Shown piece after piece: positions 31,687 to 40,784 of a stretch of 64,000 nt of DNA. The position numbers and the translations under genes were made by a program. The stretch is from REEB52 sp964626905. Its GTDB lineage: Bacteria; Chlamydiota; Chlamydiia; Chlamydiales; SM23-39. How positions within the stretch are numbered: the first letter of the stretch is position 1; every line of letters starts with the position of its first letter. The notes under the pieces are model-generated. The model did not search any database. It was not told the DNA's origin and worked only from the letters and a program-made list of their open reading frames with translations. Location: NCBI GenBank assembly GCA_964626905.1, contig CAZVHA010000001.1, positions 372,001-436,000 on the forward strand, in the 5' to 3' direction.

Positions 31687-33117
31687 ATGTGTAAAAGAAT
31701 TATTTTTCTCCTCTACACTGTCCCCCTATTTTCCGAGCTCCCGCTCCGGGATCTTTCTTTGGCAGCAGCAGAGGAAATCGCCCTCGAGTACAACAAAAAT
31801 TTCCTCATCGCCAAAGAGAGCACTGTTCAAGCGGAAGAGAGGACCAAGCAGGCCCTCTCGCGTTGGCTCCCCTCCCTCGGCTACAGGGCAGAATTCAGAG
31901 ACATCTCGAAAAAAGAGCTCTTCTTCAATGTCTTTAGCCCGGTCTTTCCCTTGAGTCACAGAGGCTATAGCAGCATTTTCGAATTCAATCAGCCCATTTT
32001 CTCTGCAGATCTCCTCTTTGGCCTTAAAGCCAAAGGATTTGAACAAGAGGTGTACAGTTATGAGCAGGCCAATACTAAAAACGAGCTTTTACTCGCTGTG
32101 CGCGACCGGTATTACGCCGTCCTTTTCTTTCAAAAAAAGCTCGAAATCGAAAGGGAAAACATCAACTACTTGGCTTATGCCCTTGAACAAGAGCAAGGAA
32201 AATTAGAGGCAGGGAGCGCAACGCCCTTTGAGGTCAACCAGAGCAAAGTGGCGCTCGCCAATGCGATTTCCCTCTATTATTCGACCTTGAAAGATTTAAA
32301 AACTTCCCGAAACACCCTCGTGATTAACCTGGGGATCGATCCCCTTTTGGAGCCCGAAATTCGCCTCGCAGAAGAGGCGATGCCGATTCACAAAATCCCC
32401 GAAATTGCACTGAAACTCCAAGAGCTTGAGAAGCGGTTTGACTACTCGCAATCGACATTCCCGACAACGAGCGACTATTTGCTCCACATCGATCAGTTGG
32501 AATACGCCCAGAAGCTCACCCTCTTTAGTTCGAAAGAGGTCGATGAGTATTTGGATTTGGCCCTTTCCTTAAGGCCTGATCTGCAAGCCAAAAGGCTCGA
32601 AATCCAAGTCGCCGATCAAAATGTGAATCAAAAGCTCGGGAACTATATGCCGAAGGTGTCGGGCTATGCTCGCTATTCTTATAACGATGTCGATCTCGGG
32701 ACAAAGCCATTTTTCCAAGAACAGTACCATTGGTCGATGGGATTTGTCCTCTCGTGGAATCTCTTTGACAGCCTCCTTCGCGAGCACGAGGTGAAAGAGG
32801 CGAAATCAAAGAGGTTTTCTTCCAAAATTCGCTACGACAAAGAGTGGCAGCGGATCGAAGTGGAGATCCGCAACGGCCTTTATCTATTCGAAGAGGCGAT
32901 GATCACCTATGCATCTGCCACCCAAGCTGTTTTTGTCGCAGAACAGGCGCGAGATCAGGCCAAAGACAAGCTCGCATTCGGGAGGATCGCCCCTTTGGAA
33001 TACAGAGACTCGGTCAATCAGCTCTCGCAGGCGCGCAATCAACAAAATCAGGCGAGTTTTGACTTGATGGCCGCCTATTATCAAGTTCGCTACGCAACCG
33101 GCATGGATGCCGAATAA
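31687..33117 (+). CDS. TolC-family outer-membrane efflux protein
   Basis: A 476-aa outer-membrane channel. Signal peptide MCKRIIFLLYTVPLFS, then the OEP repeats: LAAAEEIALEYNKNFLIAKE, a beta-hairpin with FEFNQPIFSADLLFGLKA, and long helices up to DSVNQLSQARNQQNQASFDL, ending in AAYYQVRYATG. No lipobox, unlike the factor at 1684. No inner-membrane partner is next to it; it could serve a type I or RND system elsewhere. The ribosome-binding site is weak and the promoter would lie inside cydA. Confidence 0.9.
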   Translation: MCKRIIFLLYTVPLFSELPLRDLSLAAAEEIALEYNKNFLIAKESTVQAEERTKQALSRWLPSLGYRAEFRDISKKELFFNVFSPVFPLSHRGYSSIFEFNQPIFSADLLFGLKAKGFEQEVYSYEQANTKNELLLAVRDRYYAVLFFQKKLEIERENINYLAYALEQEQGKLEAGSATPFEVNQSKVALANAISLYYSTLKDLKTSRNTLVINLGIDPLLEPEIRLAEEAMPIHKIPEIALKLQELEKRFDYSQSTFPTTSDYLLHIDQLEYAQKLTLFSSKEVDEYLDLALSLRPDLQAKRLEIQVADQNVNQKLGNYMPKVSGYARYSYNDVDLGTKPFFQEQYHWSMGFVLSWNLFDSLLREHEVKEAKSKRFSSKIRYDKEWQRIEVEIRNGLYLFEEAMITYASATQAVFVAEQARDQAKDKLAFGRIAPLEYRDSVNQLSQARNQQNQASFDLMAAYYQVRYATGMDAE

Positions 33118-33132
33118 AATGGAGGATGGATT

Positions 33133-33258
33133 ATGAAATTATTTCTTTTTCTTTTGACCCTTATCTCGGTATCGGCGTGCAATTCTTGCAGCCGAGAAGA
33201 CGAAGATTTTACCCCCTATCCTGGAGGGAAATACTGCCAGGAAAAACCAGAAGAGTAA
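33133..33258 (+). CDS. Small lipoprotein, 41 residues
   Basis: A short gene with a perfect GGAGG 8 nt before ATG 33133 and a TAA at 33256. The product begins MKLFLFLLTLISVSAC, a lipoprotein signal with lipobox VSAC (Cys16). The mature 26 residues are acidic and Pro/Cys-containing (NSCSREDEDF, then YPGGKYCQEKPEE). Small lipoproteins in this size class are hard to find by similarity. It is 16 bp after the TolC-like gene and 94 bp before cdaA, so it could be co-transcribed with either. Three Cys in 41 residues suggest crosslinking in a disulphide-rich envelope, an inference. Confidence 0.6.
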   Translation: MKLFLFLLTLISVSACNSCSREDEDFTPYPGGKYCQEKPEE

Positions 33259-33352
33259 CACTTGATTTTTACGACCCGAATCCTTACAATGGGTTCGGGC
33301 CGGGAAATTAAGTTTCTTGCAAAGATTCCCCTCTTTTTTGTAAAAGACATTT

Positions 33353-34147
33353 ATGAGTTTTTTCCATTTGATTACACCTTTCATCGAAGTGATGATCATT
33401 GCCGTCATGATCAATTACATTCTCTCCTTTTTTTGGAATACGAAGTCGATGGATTTAGTTTTCGGATTTCTCGCCTTTTTTTTAATTTTGGCGATTTCGG
33501 GCTGGTTCAATTTGCCAGTTTTGCACAAGATCATGGTATCGATCGGGAGCGTGGCGGCGATTGCGATCGTCGTGATCTTTCAGCCGGAATTGAGAGTCGC
33601 TTTATCGAAGCTCAGTTTGAAGAGCCGCAGGTCTCGGGAGATCACCGAGTTTGACAAATATCTCGATCAGCTGGCGCTTTCAGTTTACCGGATGTCAGAA
33701 AAGAGGGTAGGAGCGTTGATCGTCTTAGAAAACGAAGATATTTTAGAAGAGTATGCACAAAAAGCGGTGATGCTGCAGAGCGAGTTTTCAGGGGAGCTTC
33801 TCGAGACGATTTTTGCCATCAACACCCCCTTGCACGATGGAGCGGTGATTTTGCGCGACAAAATCATTTTGGCGGCGGCTGTCATTTTGCCGCTCATTGA
33901 GGACTCGTCGCAACTGGCCAAATCGATGGGGACGAGACACCGGGCGGGGCTGGGCTTGAGCCACATGACCGATGCGCTGGTCATTGTGGTTTCGGAGGAG
34001 AGCGGCAAGGTGTCGATTGCGCGCGAGGGGATTATGACCCGCGGGGTAAAAATCGATCGTTTTAAAGGGATCATTCGGAGTATTTTCAATCCTCCGACGA
34101 TGACGCCCAAGACGAAATTCAACTTTTGGGAGTGGCTCAAAACGTGA
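33353..34147 (+). CDS. cdaA: Diadenylate cyclase (c-di-AMP synthase)
   Basis: A 264-aa membrane-anchored cyclase that joins two ATP to c-di-AMP, a messenger for osmotic and wall control and a ligand for host STING. Three helices (about 5-80) precede a DAC domain. Its catalytic motifs are intact: NTPLHDGAVI (DGA) and GTRHRAGLG (RHR). The upstream FDKYLDQLALSVYRMSEKRVGAL start of the DAC domain is typical. The next gene, cdaR, overlaps its stop by 4 nt, as expected for this pair. In Chlamydia the same gene (dacA) lies next to ybbR and cydAB. Confidence 0.96.
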   Translation: MSFFHLITPFIEVMIIAVMINYILSFFWNTKSMDLVFGFLAFFLILAISGWFNLPVLHKIMVSIGSVAAIAIVVIFQPELRVALSKLSLKSRRSREITEFDKYLDQLALSVYRMSEKRVGALIVLENEDILEEYAQKAVMLQSEFSGELLETIFAINTPLHDGAVILRDKIILAAAVILPLIEDSSQLAKSMGTRHRAGLGLSHMTDALVIVVSEESGKVSIAREGIMTRGVKIDRFKGIIRSIFNPPTMTPKTKFNFWEWLKT

Positions 34148-35391
34148 AAACTCTTCTGATGCGTCTTTTCATCGATCACTGGCCTCGCAAGCTCATCTCG
34201 CTTGCCCTTGCGATGATTATCTGGATGATGGTGAGCCGCTCGATGACTGTGACCAAAGTGGTTCCCAACGTCCCTGTTCGGATTACCAATGTCCCGCAAG
34301 GCAAGACGATTGAGGGGATGCAAATCGATGGGACGCTCGTCAAAAAGGTGACCTTGACGCTCAACGGGCACAAGACGGCACTTGCCGATATCTCGTCCAA
34401 AGATCTCGAAGTGGTGATCGATGCCGAGGATAAGCCGCTCGAGTGGATCGCCTCGATCGAGAAAAAGCACCTGATCAGCCTCAATCCCGATCTCGATATC
34501 TACAAGCACATTTCAAAAATCGGGCAATCGGAGATGATCATCAAGCAGGCGAAGCTAGTCACTGAAAAAATCCCGATCACAGTGACACAGCCCATTGGGG
34601 AGGTGCCCAAGGGGTATCAATTCCTCGACATCTACCCATATCAGCTCTACGTGACAGTGAATGCGTCTGAGGATGAGGTGAAGCGGATCAAATCCCGCGG
34701 GCTAAAACTCACCTTCAATTTAGCCGACATTTCGAAGGAGGATCTCGATCAGATCCAAAGCCGCCTTGAGGGGGATAAATCGGATGAGGTGAGCTATTTT
34801 GTCCCTGATGAGTGGAAAAAAGTCTCGATTGCGACCCTTTCTGAAAAGCCGATTTCGATCGATGATCCGCAAGTGAGGGGGCTCAGGATCGATTTTTCGA
34901 GACAAGATCTTCTCCCGATCGGCTTTTCGATCCCGATCACGGTCTTTTTCCCGCCAAAACATAGCAAGACGCTCAACCCGGAAACCTACACTCTTGCGAC
35001 AAGCGATTTTATCGCGAAGAAAAACGGGATCAAGATTTTCAATGCGCCTCTATACGCTCAAGGGGTGAGCCGCCTTTTTCTCGAGACGGTGAAGGACATG
35101 GTGCAAATGGTGATCATCGCATCGCCGAAGTCGGAAAGGGACACGCTTCTTTGGAGCGCGCAGTTCATGTATCCCCATGAATTGGAGGATCGGTATGTGA
35201 CAAAGGTGATCTCTGAATCGAATGACATTATTTACGACTTGCAACCCCACCTTTTGGAAGACTATTTGAGGAATCGCTTTCGAAATTACATGACTAGGTT
35301 TCGCCTCTACACACCTGAGCGGCATAAACTTTCTTTGAAAATTGAGCTGCAGGCAAACGCGATTTCCGTAACCCCGCAAAACTATCCATGA
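34144..35391 (+). CDS. cdaR: YbbR-domain regulator of diadenylate cyclase
   Basis: A 415-aa single-span protein (GTG at 34144, overlapping cdaA as GTGA). The N-terminus is MKTLLMRLFIDHWPRKL, then a membrane helix LISLALAMIIWMMV (about 19-32), and extracytoplasmic YbbR-type repeats: MTVTKVVPNVPVRITNVPQG, then VTQPIGEVPKGYQFLDIYPY, with the V-x-V-x-G-P-like strand pattern. The C-terminal ~170 residues after repeat two are less like the usual YbbR and may be a chlamydia-specific domain. CdaR binds and tunes CdaA. GTG or TTG starts further upstream are possible but lie within cdaA. Confidence 0.9.
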   Translation: MKTLLMRLFIDHWPRKLISLALAMIIWMMVSRSMTVTKVVPNVPVRITNVPQGKTIEGMQIDGTLVKKVTLTLNGHKTALADISSKDLEVVIDAEDKPLEWIASIEKKHLISLNPDLDIYKHISKIGQSEMIIKQAKLVTEKIPITVTQPIGEVPKGYQFLDIYPYQLYVTVNASEDEVKRIKSRGLKLTFNLADISKEDLDQIQSRLEGDKSDEVSYFVPDEWKKVSIATLSEKPISIDDPQVRGLRIDFSRQDLLPIGFSIPITVFFPPKHSKTLNPETYTLATSDFIAKKNGIKIFNAPLYAQGVSRLFLETVKDMVQMVIIASPKSERDTLLWSAQFMYPHELEDRYVTKVISESNDIIYDLQPHLLEDYLRNRFRNYMTRFRLYTPERHKLSLKIELQANAISVTPQNYP

Positions 35392-36512
35392 GGCGTGTTG
35401 TCCTATTAAAATCGCGCGCAAAAAACCACGGGGGGTTGGAAAAGTACGCCTCGCGGATTGCGGGGGCTTTTTTAGAAGAAGGGGACCGGGTTTCAATTTT
35501 GACGACGGGGAAGGGGGATCCTCAACTGGAAGTTCCCGTATTTGGGACAAAAACGGTTCCTTGGCCCGCCTTTATTCGGATGGATCAATTCGACTGGTTT
35601 GTCGCCGATTGGCTAAAAAAAAATGGGGCCGATCTCGTCTTTGGGATGGACCGAAACCGCTTTCAAACCCATTTTAGGGCGGGCAATGGAGTTCACGCCG
35701 CCTATTTAAAGAGCCGCTTTCAAACAGATCCTCTTTGGAAAGCGTGTATTTGCAGATTCAACCCGCTGCACCGAAAAATTCTCGAATTAGAAGAGGCTGC
35801 GTTTGAAAATCCAAACTTGCAAAAACTGTTCACCAACTCGGAGATGGTGAAGGGGCAAATCCTCGAACACTACTCGACAGATCCAGCCAAAATTGAGGTG
35901 ATCCACAACGGGGTTGAGTGGCATGAAATGGAGGGCGATTTTAAGAATTGGGAAAAAGAGAGGGAGGCGGGGTTAAAAAAGTGGAACCTCGATCCCACTC
36001 ATTTTCACTTTCTCTTCATTGGAAATGGCTATTCGAGAAAAGGGCTCGATCGGCTTCTCTTGGCTCTTTCTCTCATGAAAGAAAAACCTTTTCACCTCTC
36101 GGTCATCGGGAAAGACAATCGGATCGATGCCTATCGGATGCAAGTGGAAAAACTCAAACTCAAAGAGAGGGTCCGCTTTTTTGGGGTGAGTGGAGAGATC
36201 CGCTCTTTTTACCAGATGGCCGATTGTCTTGTGATCCCCTCTTTTTACGATCCGTTTGCGAATGTGACGGTGGAGGCGCTTGCGATGGGACTCTTTGTCG
36301 TCTCTTCGAAGCACAATGGAGGACATGAGATTTTAAATGCGAATAATGGAGCGATCATTGAGGAGCTCCGCTCTCCTGATGCGATGATCGCCGCGCTACA
36401 AAAAGCGCTCGAAAAAGGGAAAGACCAAAAAAGGGCCCTTTTGATCCGGGAGAGCGTCCGACATCTCGATTTTTCGAACCAGCTCAAAAAACTGATGAGG
36501 GCCTGTGGATAG
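35388..36512 (+). CDS. Glycosyltransferase family 4 (WaaG-like)
   Basis: A 374-aa GT-B enzyme. Acceptor domain: RRVVLLKSRAKNHGGLEKYA with the Gly-rich loop; donor domain: VIHNGVEWHEM, LFIGNGYSRKGLDRLLLAL, and the EX7E-type site in SFYDPFANVTVEALAMGL. The GNGVHAAYL segment is like LPS core glucosyltransferase WaaG. Its ATG overlaps the cdaR stop (ATGA), and the next gene is a lipid A acyltransferase, so an LPS core function is likely. The sugar added is unknown. Confidence 0.88.
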   Translation: MRRVVLLKSRAKNHGGLEKYASRIAGAFLEEGDRVSILTTGKGDPQLEVPVFGTKTVPWPAFIRMDQFDWFVADWLKKNGADLVFGMDRNRFQTHFRAGNGVHAAYLKSRFQTDPLWKACICRFNPLHRKILELEEAAFENPNLQKLFTNSEMVKGQILEHYSTDPAKIEVIHNGVEWHEMEGDFKNWEKEREAGLKKWNLDPTHFHFLFIGNGYSRKGLDRLLLALSLMKEKPFHLSVIGKDNRIDAYRMQVEKLKLKERVRFFGVSGEIRSFYQMADCLVIPSFYDPFANVTVEALAMGLFVVSSKHNGGHEILNANNGAIIEELRSPDAMIAALQKALEKGKDQKRALLIRESVRHLDFSNQLKKLMRACG

Positions 36513-37797
36513 GGAAGACGTGAGCTATTGGTTTCTCCGTTTGGGTCTTTATCCTTGCCGCTTTCTCCCCTATTCTTGGATCCACCGGCTAGGAAAATGG
36601 ATCGGCTCAATCGCCTTCTATTTTATGCGCGAATATCGGAAGAGGGCGCTGAGCAATTTGGCTTTAGCCAATGATCTTGCCTTCACGCAAAAAGAGCTCA
36701 TTTGGTACGCGAAAAAGTCGTTTCAAAATTTGGCGATCAACTGTCTGGAATACCCCAAATTCTTTTACGAAAAAGATCTTTCAAAAGTGATTATGTGTGA
36801 AAATCCAGAAGTGGCAGCAGCCCTTTACAAAAAAGGGAAAGGGATCGTCTTTTTTTGCGGACATCAATCGAATTGGGAAGCCCTTTTTCTCGATGGGACA
36901 AGCCGGATGAAGGGGATGGCCATTGGAAAGTCGATTAAAAACAAGCGCCTTTACAATTGGGTCGTCGCGGTGAGGGAAAAAAATGGGGGGAAAATCGTCC
37001 CGCCGAATAGCGCGATGAAAGAGGGTTTTCGGGCGCTGAAAAAGGGCCATTTTTTAGGGATTGTGGGCGATCAGGGGATGCCCGATAGCGGCTATTCATT
37101 TCCCTTTCTCGGAAGAAGAGCTTGGACGACGACAGCCCCTGCACTCCTCGCTTACCGGGCCGAGTGCCCGATCATTTTTGCCGCCACGCGCAGAGTGCGA
37201 GGAGGATACCGGATCCGCTATTCCGATCCCATTTGGCCTCGGACAGAAGGATCGATGGAAGAGGAGGTGATCCGGATGATGGACAAAGCGCTCACCCTCT
37301 TGCAAGAGAGCATCAAACACTCGCCCGGAGAATGGCTTTGGCAGCACAACCGGTGGAAACAGCAGACGACCCACAATCTATACCGGCGATTTCGGCAAGA
37401 TTGCGTCTGCATTATTTTGCCCGAAAAGGGATTTGAAACGCTCCTCTTGCATCTACCGACTTTGAAAGAGATCTACTCAAAAGCGTTTCTCTTTCTCATT
37501 GTGCCTGAAATTTTAAGAAAAGAGCAGCTCATTGAAGTGGATGAGGTGATCTACTACCGCAACATTGAACAGACGCTCCTTTTTGATTTGCGCTTCAAAC
37601 TGGTTTTTAATTTCACCGATTTTCAAAAAATCCATGCGCACTATGAAACTTTAAGCGCCTTTGAAGTTTTGGATCTAAAAATGTTAAAAGAGCTCGCAGC
37701 GCAGCACTTGCCCGAATATTTTACCCTGTCCGATGTGTTTAAAAGAGCATTGTGTAGGCCGGGTTCAATCTGGCAGAAGGAGGAATATGCCCGCTGA
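36505..37797 (+). CDS. lpxL: Lipid A biosynthesis late acyltransferase with a C-terminal extension
   Basis: A 430-aa HtrB/LpxL family enzyme that adds a secondary acyl chain to lipid A at the inner membrane. The acyltransferase core spans about 1-300: FCGHQSNWEALFLDG with the catalytic H-x4-E, NGGKIVPPNSAMKEGF, LGIVGDQGMPDSGYSFPFLG and EWLWQHNRWK. Typical members stop near 310 aa. The extra ~125 residues (a CVCIILPEKGFETLLLHLP stretch onward) form an alpha/beta-like domain with no membrane helix. Chlamydial members, from memory, are also longer than usual. The start overlaps the glycosyltransferase by 8 nt and the end overlaps rsmE by 11. Confidence 0.9.
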   Translation: MDREDVSYWFLRLGLYPCRFLPYSWIHRLGKWIGSIAFYFMREYRKRALSNLALANDLAFTQKELIWYAKKSFQNLAINCLEYPKFFYEKDLSKVIMCENPEVAAALYKKGKGIVFFCGHQSNWEALFLDGTSRMKGMAIGKSIKNKRLYNWVVAVREKNGGKIVPPNSAMKEGFRALKKGHFLGIVGDQGMPDSGYSFPFLGRRAWTTTAPALLAYRAECPIIFAATRRVRGGYRIRYSDPIWPRTEGSMEEEVIRMMDKALTLLQESIKHSPGEWLWQHNRWKQQTTHNLYRRFRQDCVCIILPEKGFETLLLHLPTLKEIYSKAFLFLIVPEILRKEQLIEVDEVIYYRNIEQTLLFDLRFKLVFNFTDFQKIHAHYETLSAFEVLDLKMLKELAAQHLPEYFTLSDVFKRALCRPGSIWQKEEYAR

Positions 37798-38467
37798 GAG
37801 ATTTTACATCGATGCCGAGTTGAAAGGAGAGCTCACCCTCGAAGGAAACGAGCTCCATCATCTGGTCCACGTGATGCGCATCAAAGTGGGCGAAGAGGTG
37901 GAACTCGTCAATGGGAAGGGGGGCTTTGCAAAGGCGAAGGTGGAGACGGTTGCAAAAGGTCACGCAACTCTTTTGATCCTCTCTTCTCAAACCACTCCCC
38001 TCCCCACTCCCCATTTAGTTTTAGCCGTTCCTCTGATGCGCCCTGCCAAATTGGAACTCGTCATTGAAAAGTGCACAGAATTGGGAACCGATGCTTTTTG
38101 GCTCTATGAAGCTGAGCACTCGGAAAAAGGGGCTCTTTCGGAACATCAGTGGGAAAGGCTGCGACATGTCGCAATTTCAGCGATGAAGCAGTGTGGAAGA
38201 CTTTGGCTTCCTCCCATCGAGCAGATCGAGTTTGAAGCGATTTTTCAGGCTAATAAAACTGTCCTTTTTGGCGATCCCCGAAGAAAAGAATTTTCCCCCA
38301 TTCCAAAAGGAGAAATTCTCTTCGTCAGTGGGCCTGAAAAGGGATTTTCTAAAGAAGAACAACAGGGGCTTGAAGAGAAAGGGGTGGCCGTGCTTTTAAG
38401 TAGACACATTTTACGCGCGGAAACAGCGCCAATGGCCGCAAGTGCTATTTTGCAAGTGCCTAAATGA
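37787..38467 (+). CDS. rsmE: 16S rRNA m3U1498 methyltransferase
   Basis: A 226-aa SPOUT methyltransferase. The ATG at 37787 has GAAGGAGG before it, and MPAERFYIDAEL is the family start; the frame opens further upstream but in the end of lpxL. An N-terminal PUA-like domain (GNELHHLVHVMRIKVGEEV) precedes the trefoil-knot domain: VLAVPLMRPAKLELVIEKCT, EILFVSGPEKGFSKEE and SRHILRAETAPMAASAIL, the SAM-binding knot. Length is slightly under the usual ~243. Confidence 0.94.
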   Translation: MPAERFYIDAELKGELTLEGNELHHLVHVMRIKVGEEVELVNGKGGFAKAKVETVAKGHATLLILSSQTTPLPTPHLVLAVPLMRPAKLELVIEKCTELGTDAFWLYEAEHSEKGALSEHQWERLRHVAISAMKQCGRLWLPPIEQIEFEAIFQANKTVLFGDPRRKEFSPIPKGEILFVSGPEKGFSKEEQQGLEEKGVAVLLSRHILRAETAPMAASAILQVPK

Positions 38468-39309
38468 GATTGTTTTGTCTTTTTTCGATTCTCTTTTGTT
38501 ATACCGCCCTCTCCGCGACCTATTTTACCGGCGATGCGTGGCGCGCCTCCACCGACCACCGCCTCACCGAATCTGAAAAATTCGACCCTAAAAAAGTAGG
38601 GAAAGGCGATACGATTTTTGTCGAGTGCCATCTCTTGAGAACATTTCGCAAAATGGCCCGCAAAATCAAAGAGCCATTTATCCTCATCACCCCAAACGTT
38701 GATGGGTTCTCAGACATGCCCCTTCCGGGCGCCCATGAAAAACTCTTAAAAATCAAAAATCTAGCCGCCTGGTTTACCCAAAATTTGGATAGGCCCCAAA
38801 ATGAGCGCCTCATCGCCATTCCCATCGGTCTCTCCAACAGCTTTTCGACGCGCGGTACATTGGAAACCCTCGAGAAAAAAGAAAAAACAATCCTCTGCTA
38901 CGTCAACTTCAACGTTGCGACCAATGTTGAAAAGAGAAAGCCATGCATGGATTATTTCTTGCGTAAGCCGTGGGCGCAATGGGCCAAAACCAAACCGTTC
39001 CAAAACTACTTAGAAGATCTCTCTCAATCGGTCTTCACCATCAGCCCACCAGGCAATGGACTCGACTGCCACCGCACTTGGGAGGCCCTTTATCTCAAGT
39101 GCTACCCCATCGTCCTGAGAACAACTTTAACCCCCCTTTATGAGGGCCTTCCCATCATCATTGTGGACCATTGGGACGAAGTGACAGAAGACTTTTTAAA
39201 GAGAAAAAAAGAAGAACTCGACGCCTCTCGGTGGAATTACGAAAAACTCTACCTTCCCTATTGGTTTGAAAAAGTCAAAGCCCTCCAAAAGAAAATCCGC
39301 CTTAAATAA
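38464..39309 (+). CDS. Exostosin/GT47-like protein with signal peptide
   Basis: A 281-aa protein, ATG overlapping the rsmE stop. Residues 1-17 are a Sec signal (RLFCLFSILFCYTALSA). The C-terminal half resembles the exostosin family: FTISPPGNGLDCHRTWEAL, then CYPIVLRTTLTPLYEGLPII and VDHWDEVTEDFL, which in GT47 enzymes form the donor site. N-terminally VECHLLRTFRKMARK. Export would separate it from cytosolic nucleotide sugars. It could act in the host Golgi-derived lumen or be an inner-membrane-anchored protein. Neighbours are LPS genes. Confidence 0.62.
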   Translation: MRLFCLFSILFCYTALSATYFTGDAWRASTDHRLTESEKFDPKKVGKGDTIFVECHLLRTFRKMARKIKEPFILITPNVDGFSDMPLPGAHEKLLKIKNLAAWFTQNLDRPQNERLIAIPIGLSNSFSTRGTLETLEKKEKTILCYVNFNVATNVEKRKPCMDYFLRKPWAQWAKTKPFQNYLEDLSQSVFTISPPGNGLDCHRTWEALYLKCYPIVLRTTLTPLYEGLPIIIVDHWDEVTEDFLKRKKEELDASRWNYEKLYLPYWFEKVKALQKKIRLK

Positions 39310-39389
39310 ATTCTTAGACAGTGTCGTCACGAGATGAAAAATATTTACATAACATTAACCAATCGCAACCCCCTTATTTCCAATAGACT

Positions 39390-39448
39390 GTCACTTTCTA
39401 CTTGCAAAAAGTGACGAATTTGTCATTTTTTGCTAACATTAAGTGACA
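39390..39448. promoter_or_regulatory. Two tandem inverted repeats, operator candidate
   Basis: GTCACTTT-x9-AAAGTGAC at 39390-39415 and TGTCA...TTAAGTGACA at 39421-39448, both with the half-site GTCACTT/AAGTGAC, end 11 bp before the ATG at 39460. Another TGTCGTCACGA lies at about 39319. Shared half-sites suggest a dimeric repressor. Confidence 0.45.
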
Positions 39449-39459
39449 AGGATGCCACA

Positions 39460-40782
39460 ATGAAACGCTTACTCATGAAAGAACTCCTTAAATGGAAGGG
39501 GGGGGACGGACGCAAACCGCTCATTCTTAAGGGTGTTAGGCAGACGGGGAAAACCCATCTTCTAAAAGAATTTGGGAAACTGCATTTCCCCCGCTATCAC
39601 TACTTTAATTTTGAGAAAGACCCTAAATTGGCAAAAATATTTGAACCAGATCTGATCCCCCAAAGAATCATTGAAGCCCTCAGCTTCCACCTTGACCACC
39701 CCATTGACATCACAACAGATCTATTGATCTTTGATGAAATCCAGGAATGCCCCAAAGCGTTGACAAGCCTGAAATACTTTTCCGAGGACTGTCCTGATCT
39801 CTATTTATGCGGAGCCGGATCACTATTGGGGATTCATTTAAATTCGGGCTCTTTTCCGGTAGGAAAGGTAACCTTCCAAACACTTAGACCTATGTCTTTT
39901 GAAGAATTTTTAATGGCAAATGAAGATCATAAATCTCTTCAAGTCATTCGAAATCTAAAACCAACAGATAAAATCTCAGAAATTGTTCACGAACACTTAT
40001 GGGAGCAACTCAAACACTATTTTATCGTCGGAGGGCTACCTGAAGTAGTCGCCTCTTACTGTGAAAAAAAAGGGGATTTATTTGAAGCATTTACCCTAGT
40101 AAGAAAAAAACAGGAAGACCTCCTTAACACCTACTATGCGGACATTGCAAAACATTCTGGGAAAGTGAATGCTATGCACATTGACCGAATTTTTCAAGCT
40201 GTACCCGCCCAAATAAGCCAAATCCAGGACGGTTCAATTGCGCGATTTAAATTTAAGGGGGTCATTCCAGGAATCAGTCACTATGATCGACTCGCTGGCG
40301 CTATCGATTGGTTGGAAAGAGCGGGATTGGTCCTTAAAGTTCATATCGTCAATACGGGACTTTTTCCGTTTAAGGGTTATTCAAAAGAGAACATTTTTAA
40401 ACTTTTGCTGTTTGACATCGGCATTTTAGGCAGTATGAGCGGCCTTCCCCCAAAAGTCATACTAGAGTACGATTACGGAAGCTATAAGGGCTTCTTTGCC
40501 GAGAACTTTGTCGCACAAGAATTAATCGGTCATGAAACAGATGCATTGTATAGTTGGCAAGAAAATAATTCGGAGGTGGAATTCCTCAAAGACTTCGAAG
40601 GAAAGGTCATCCCCATCGAAGTAAAGTCTGGCTCGATCACGAAAGCCCAAAGCCTGGACATATTTGCGCGGAAATACAAGCCCCCTTTTCAGATCATTTT
40701 AAGCGGAAGATCGCTGAATATCCAGCCTTCAAGCCGCACTCACTATTATCCGCTATATCTAGTCGGCTTCCTCCCACTATAA
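39460..40782 (+). CDS. ATP-binding protein, AAA + DUF4143
   Basis: A 440-aa ATPase of the AAA_14/DUF4143 group. Walker A is GVRQTGKTHLLKEF (about 24-37); Walker B TDLLIFDEIQECPKALTS; sensor 1 LYLCGAGSLLG; then the LRPMSFEEFL motif. The DUF4143 domain covers about 190-330. At the end SWQENNSEVEFLKDFEGKVIPIEVKSG is a PD-(D/E)XK-like nuclease fold motif (E-x-K). Function is unsettled; the family is often linked to mobile DNA or defence. The ATG at 39460 follows AAGGATG. An upstream ATG at 39430 lies in the operator. Confidence 0.88.
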   Translation: MKRLLMKELLKWKGGDGRKPLILKGVRQTGKTHLLKEFGKLHFPRYHYFNFEKDPKLAKIFEPDLIPQRIIEALSFHLDHPIDITTDLLIFDEIQECPKALTSLKYFSEDCPDLYLCGAGSLLGIHLNSGSFPVGKVTFQTLRPMSFEEFLMANEDHKSLQVIRNLKPTDKISEIVHEHLWEQLKHYFIVGGLPEVVASYCEKKGDLFEAFTLVRKKQEDLLNTYYADIAKHSGKVNAMHIDRIFQAVPAQISQIQDGSIARFKFKGVIPGISHYDRLAGAIDWLERAGLVLKVHIVNTGLFPFKGYSKENIFKLLLFDIGILGSMSGLPPKVILEYDYGSYKGFFAENFVAQELIGHETDALYSWQENNSEVEFLKDFEGKVIPIEVKSGSITKAQSLDIFARKYKPPFQIILSGRSLNIQPSSRTHYYPLYLVGFLPL

Positions 40783-40784
40783 AT

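Noticed and set aside
33126..33311. A 61-codon frame overlapping the small lipoprotein
   Set aside because: No ribosome-binding site suited to its ATG; the lipoprotein frame has the signal peptide and the better spacing.
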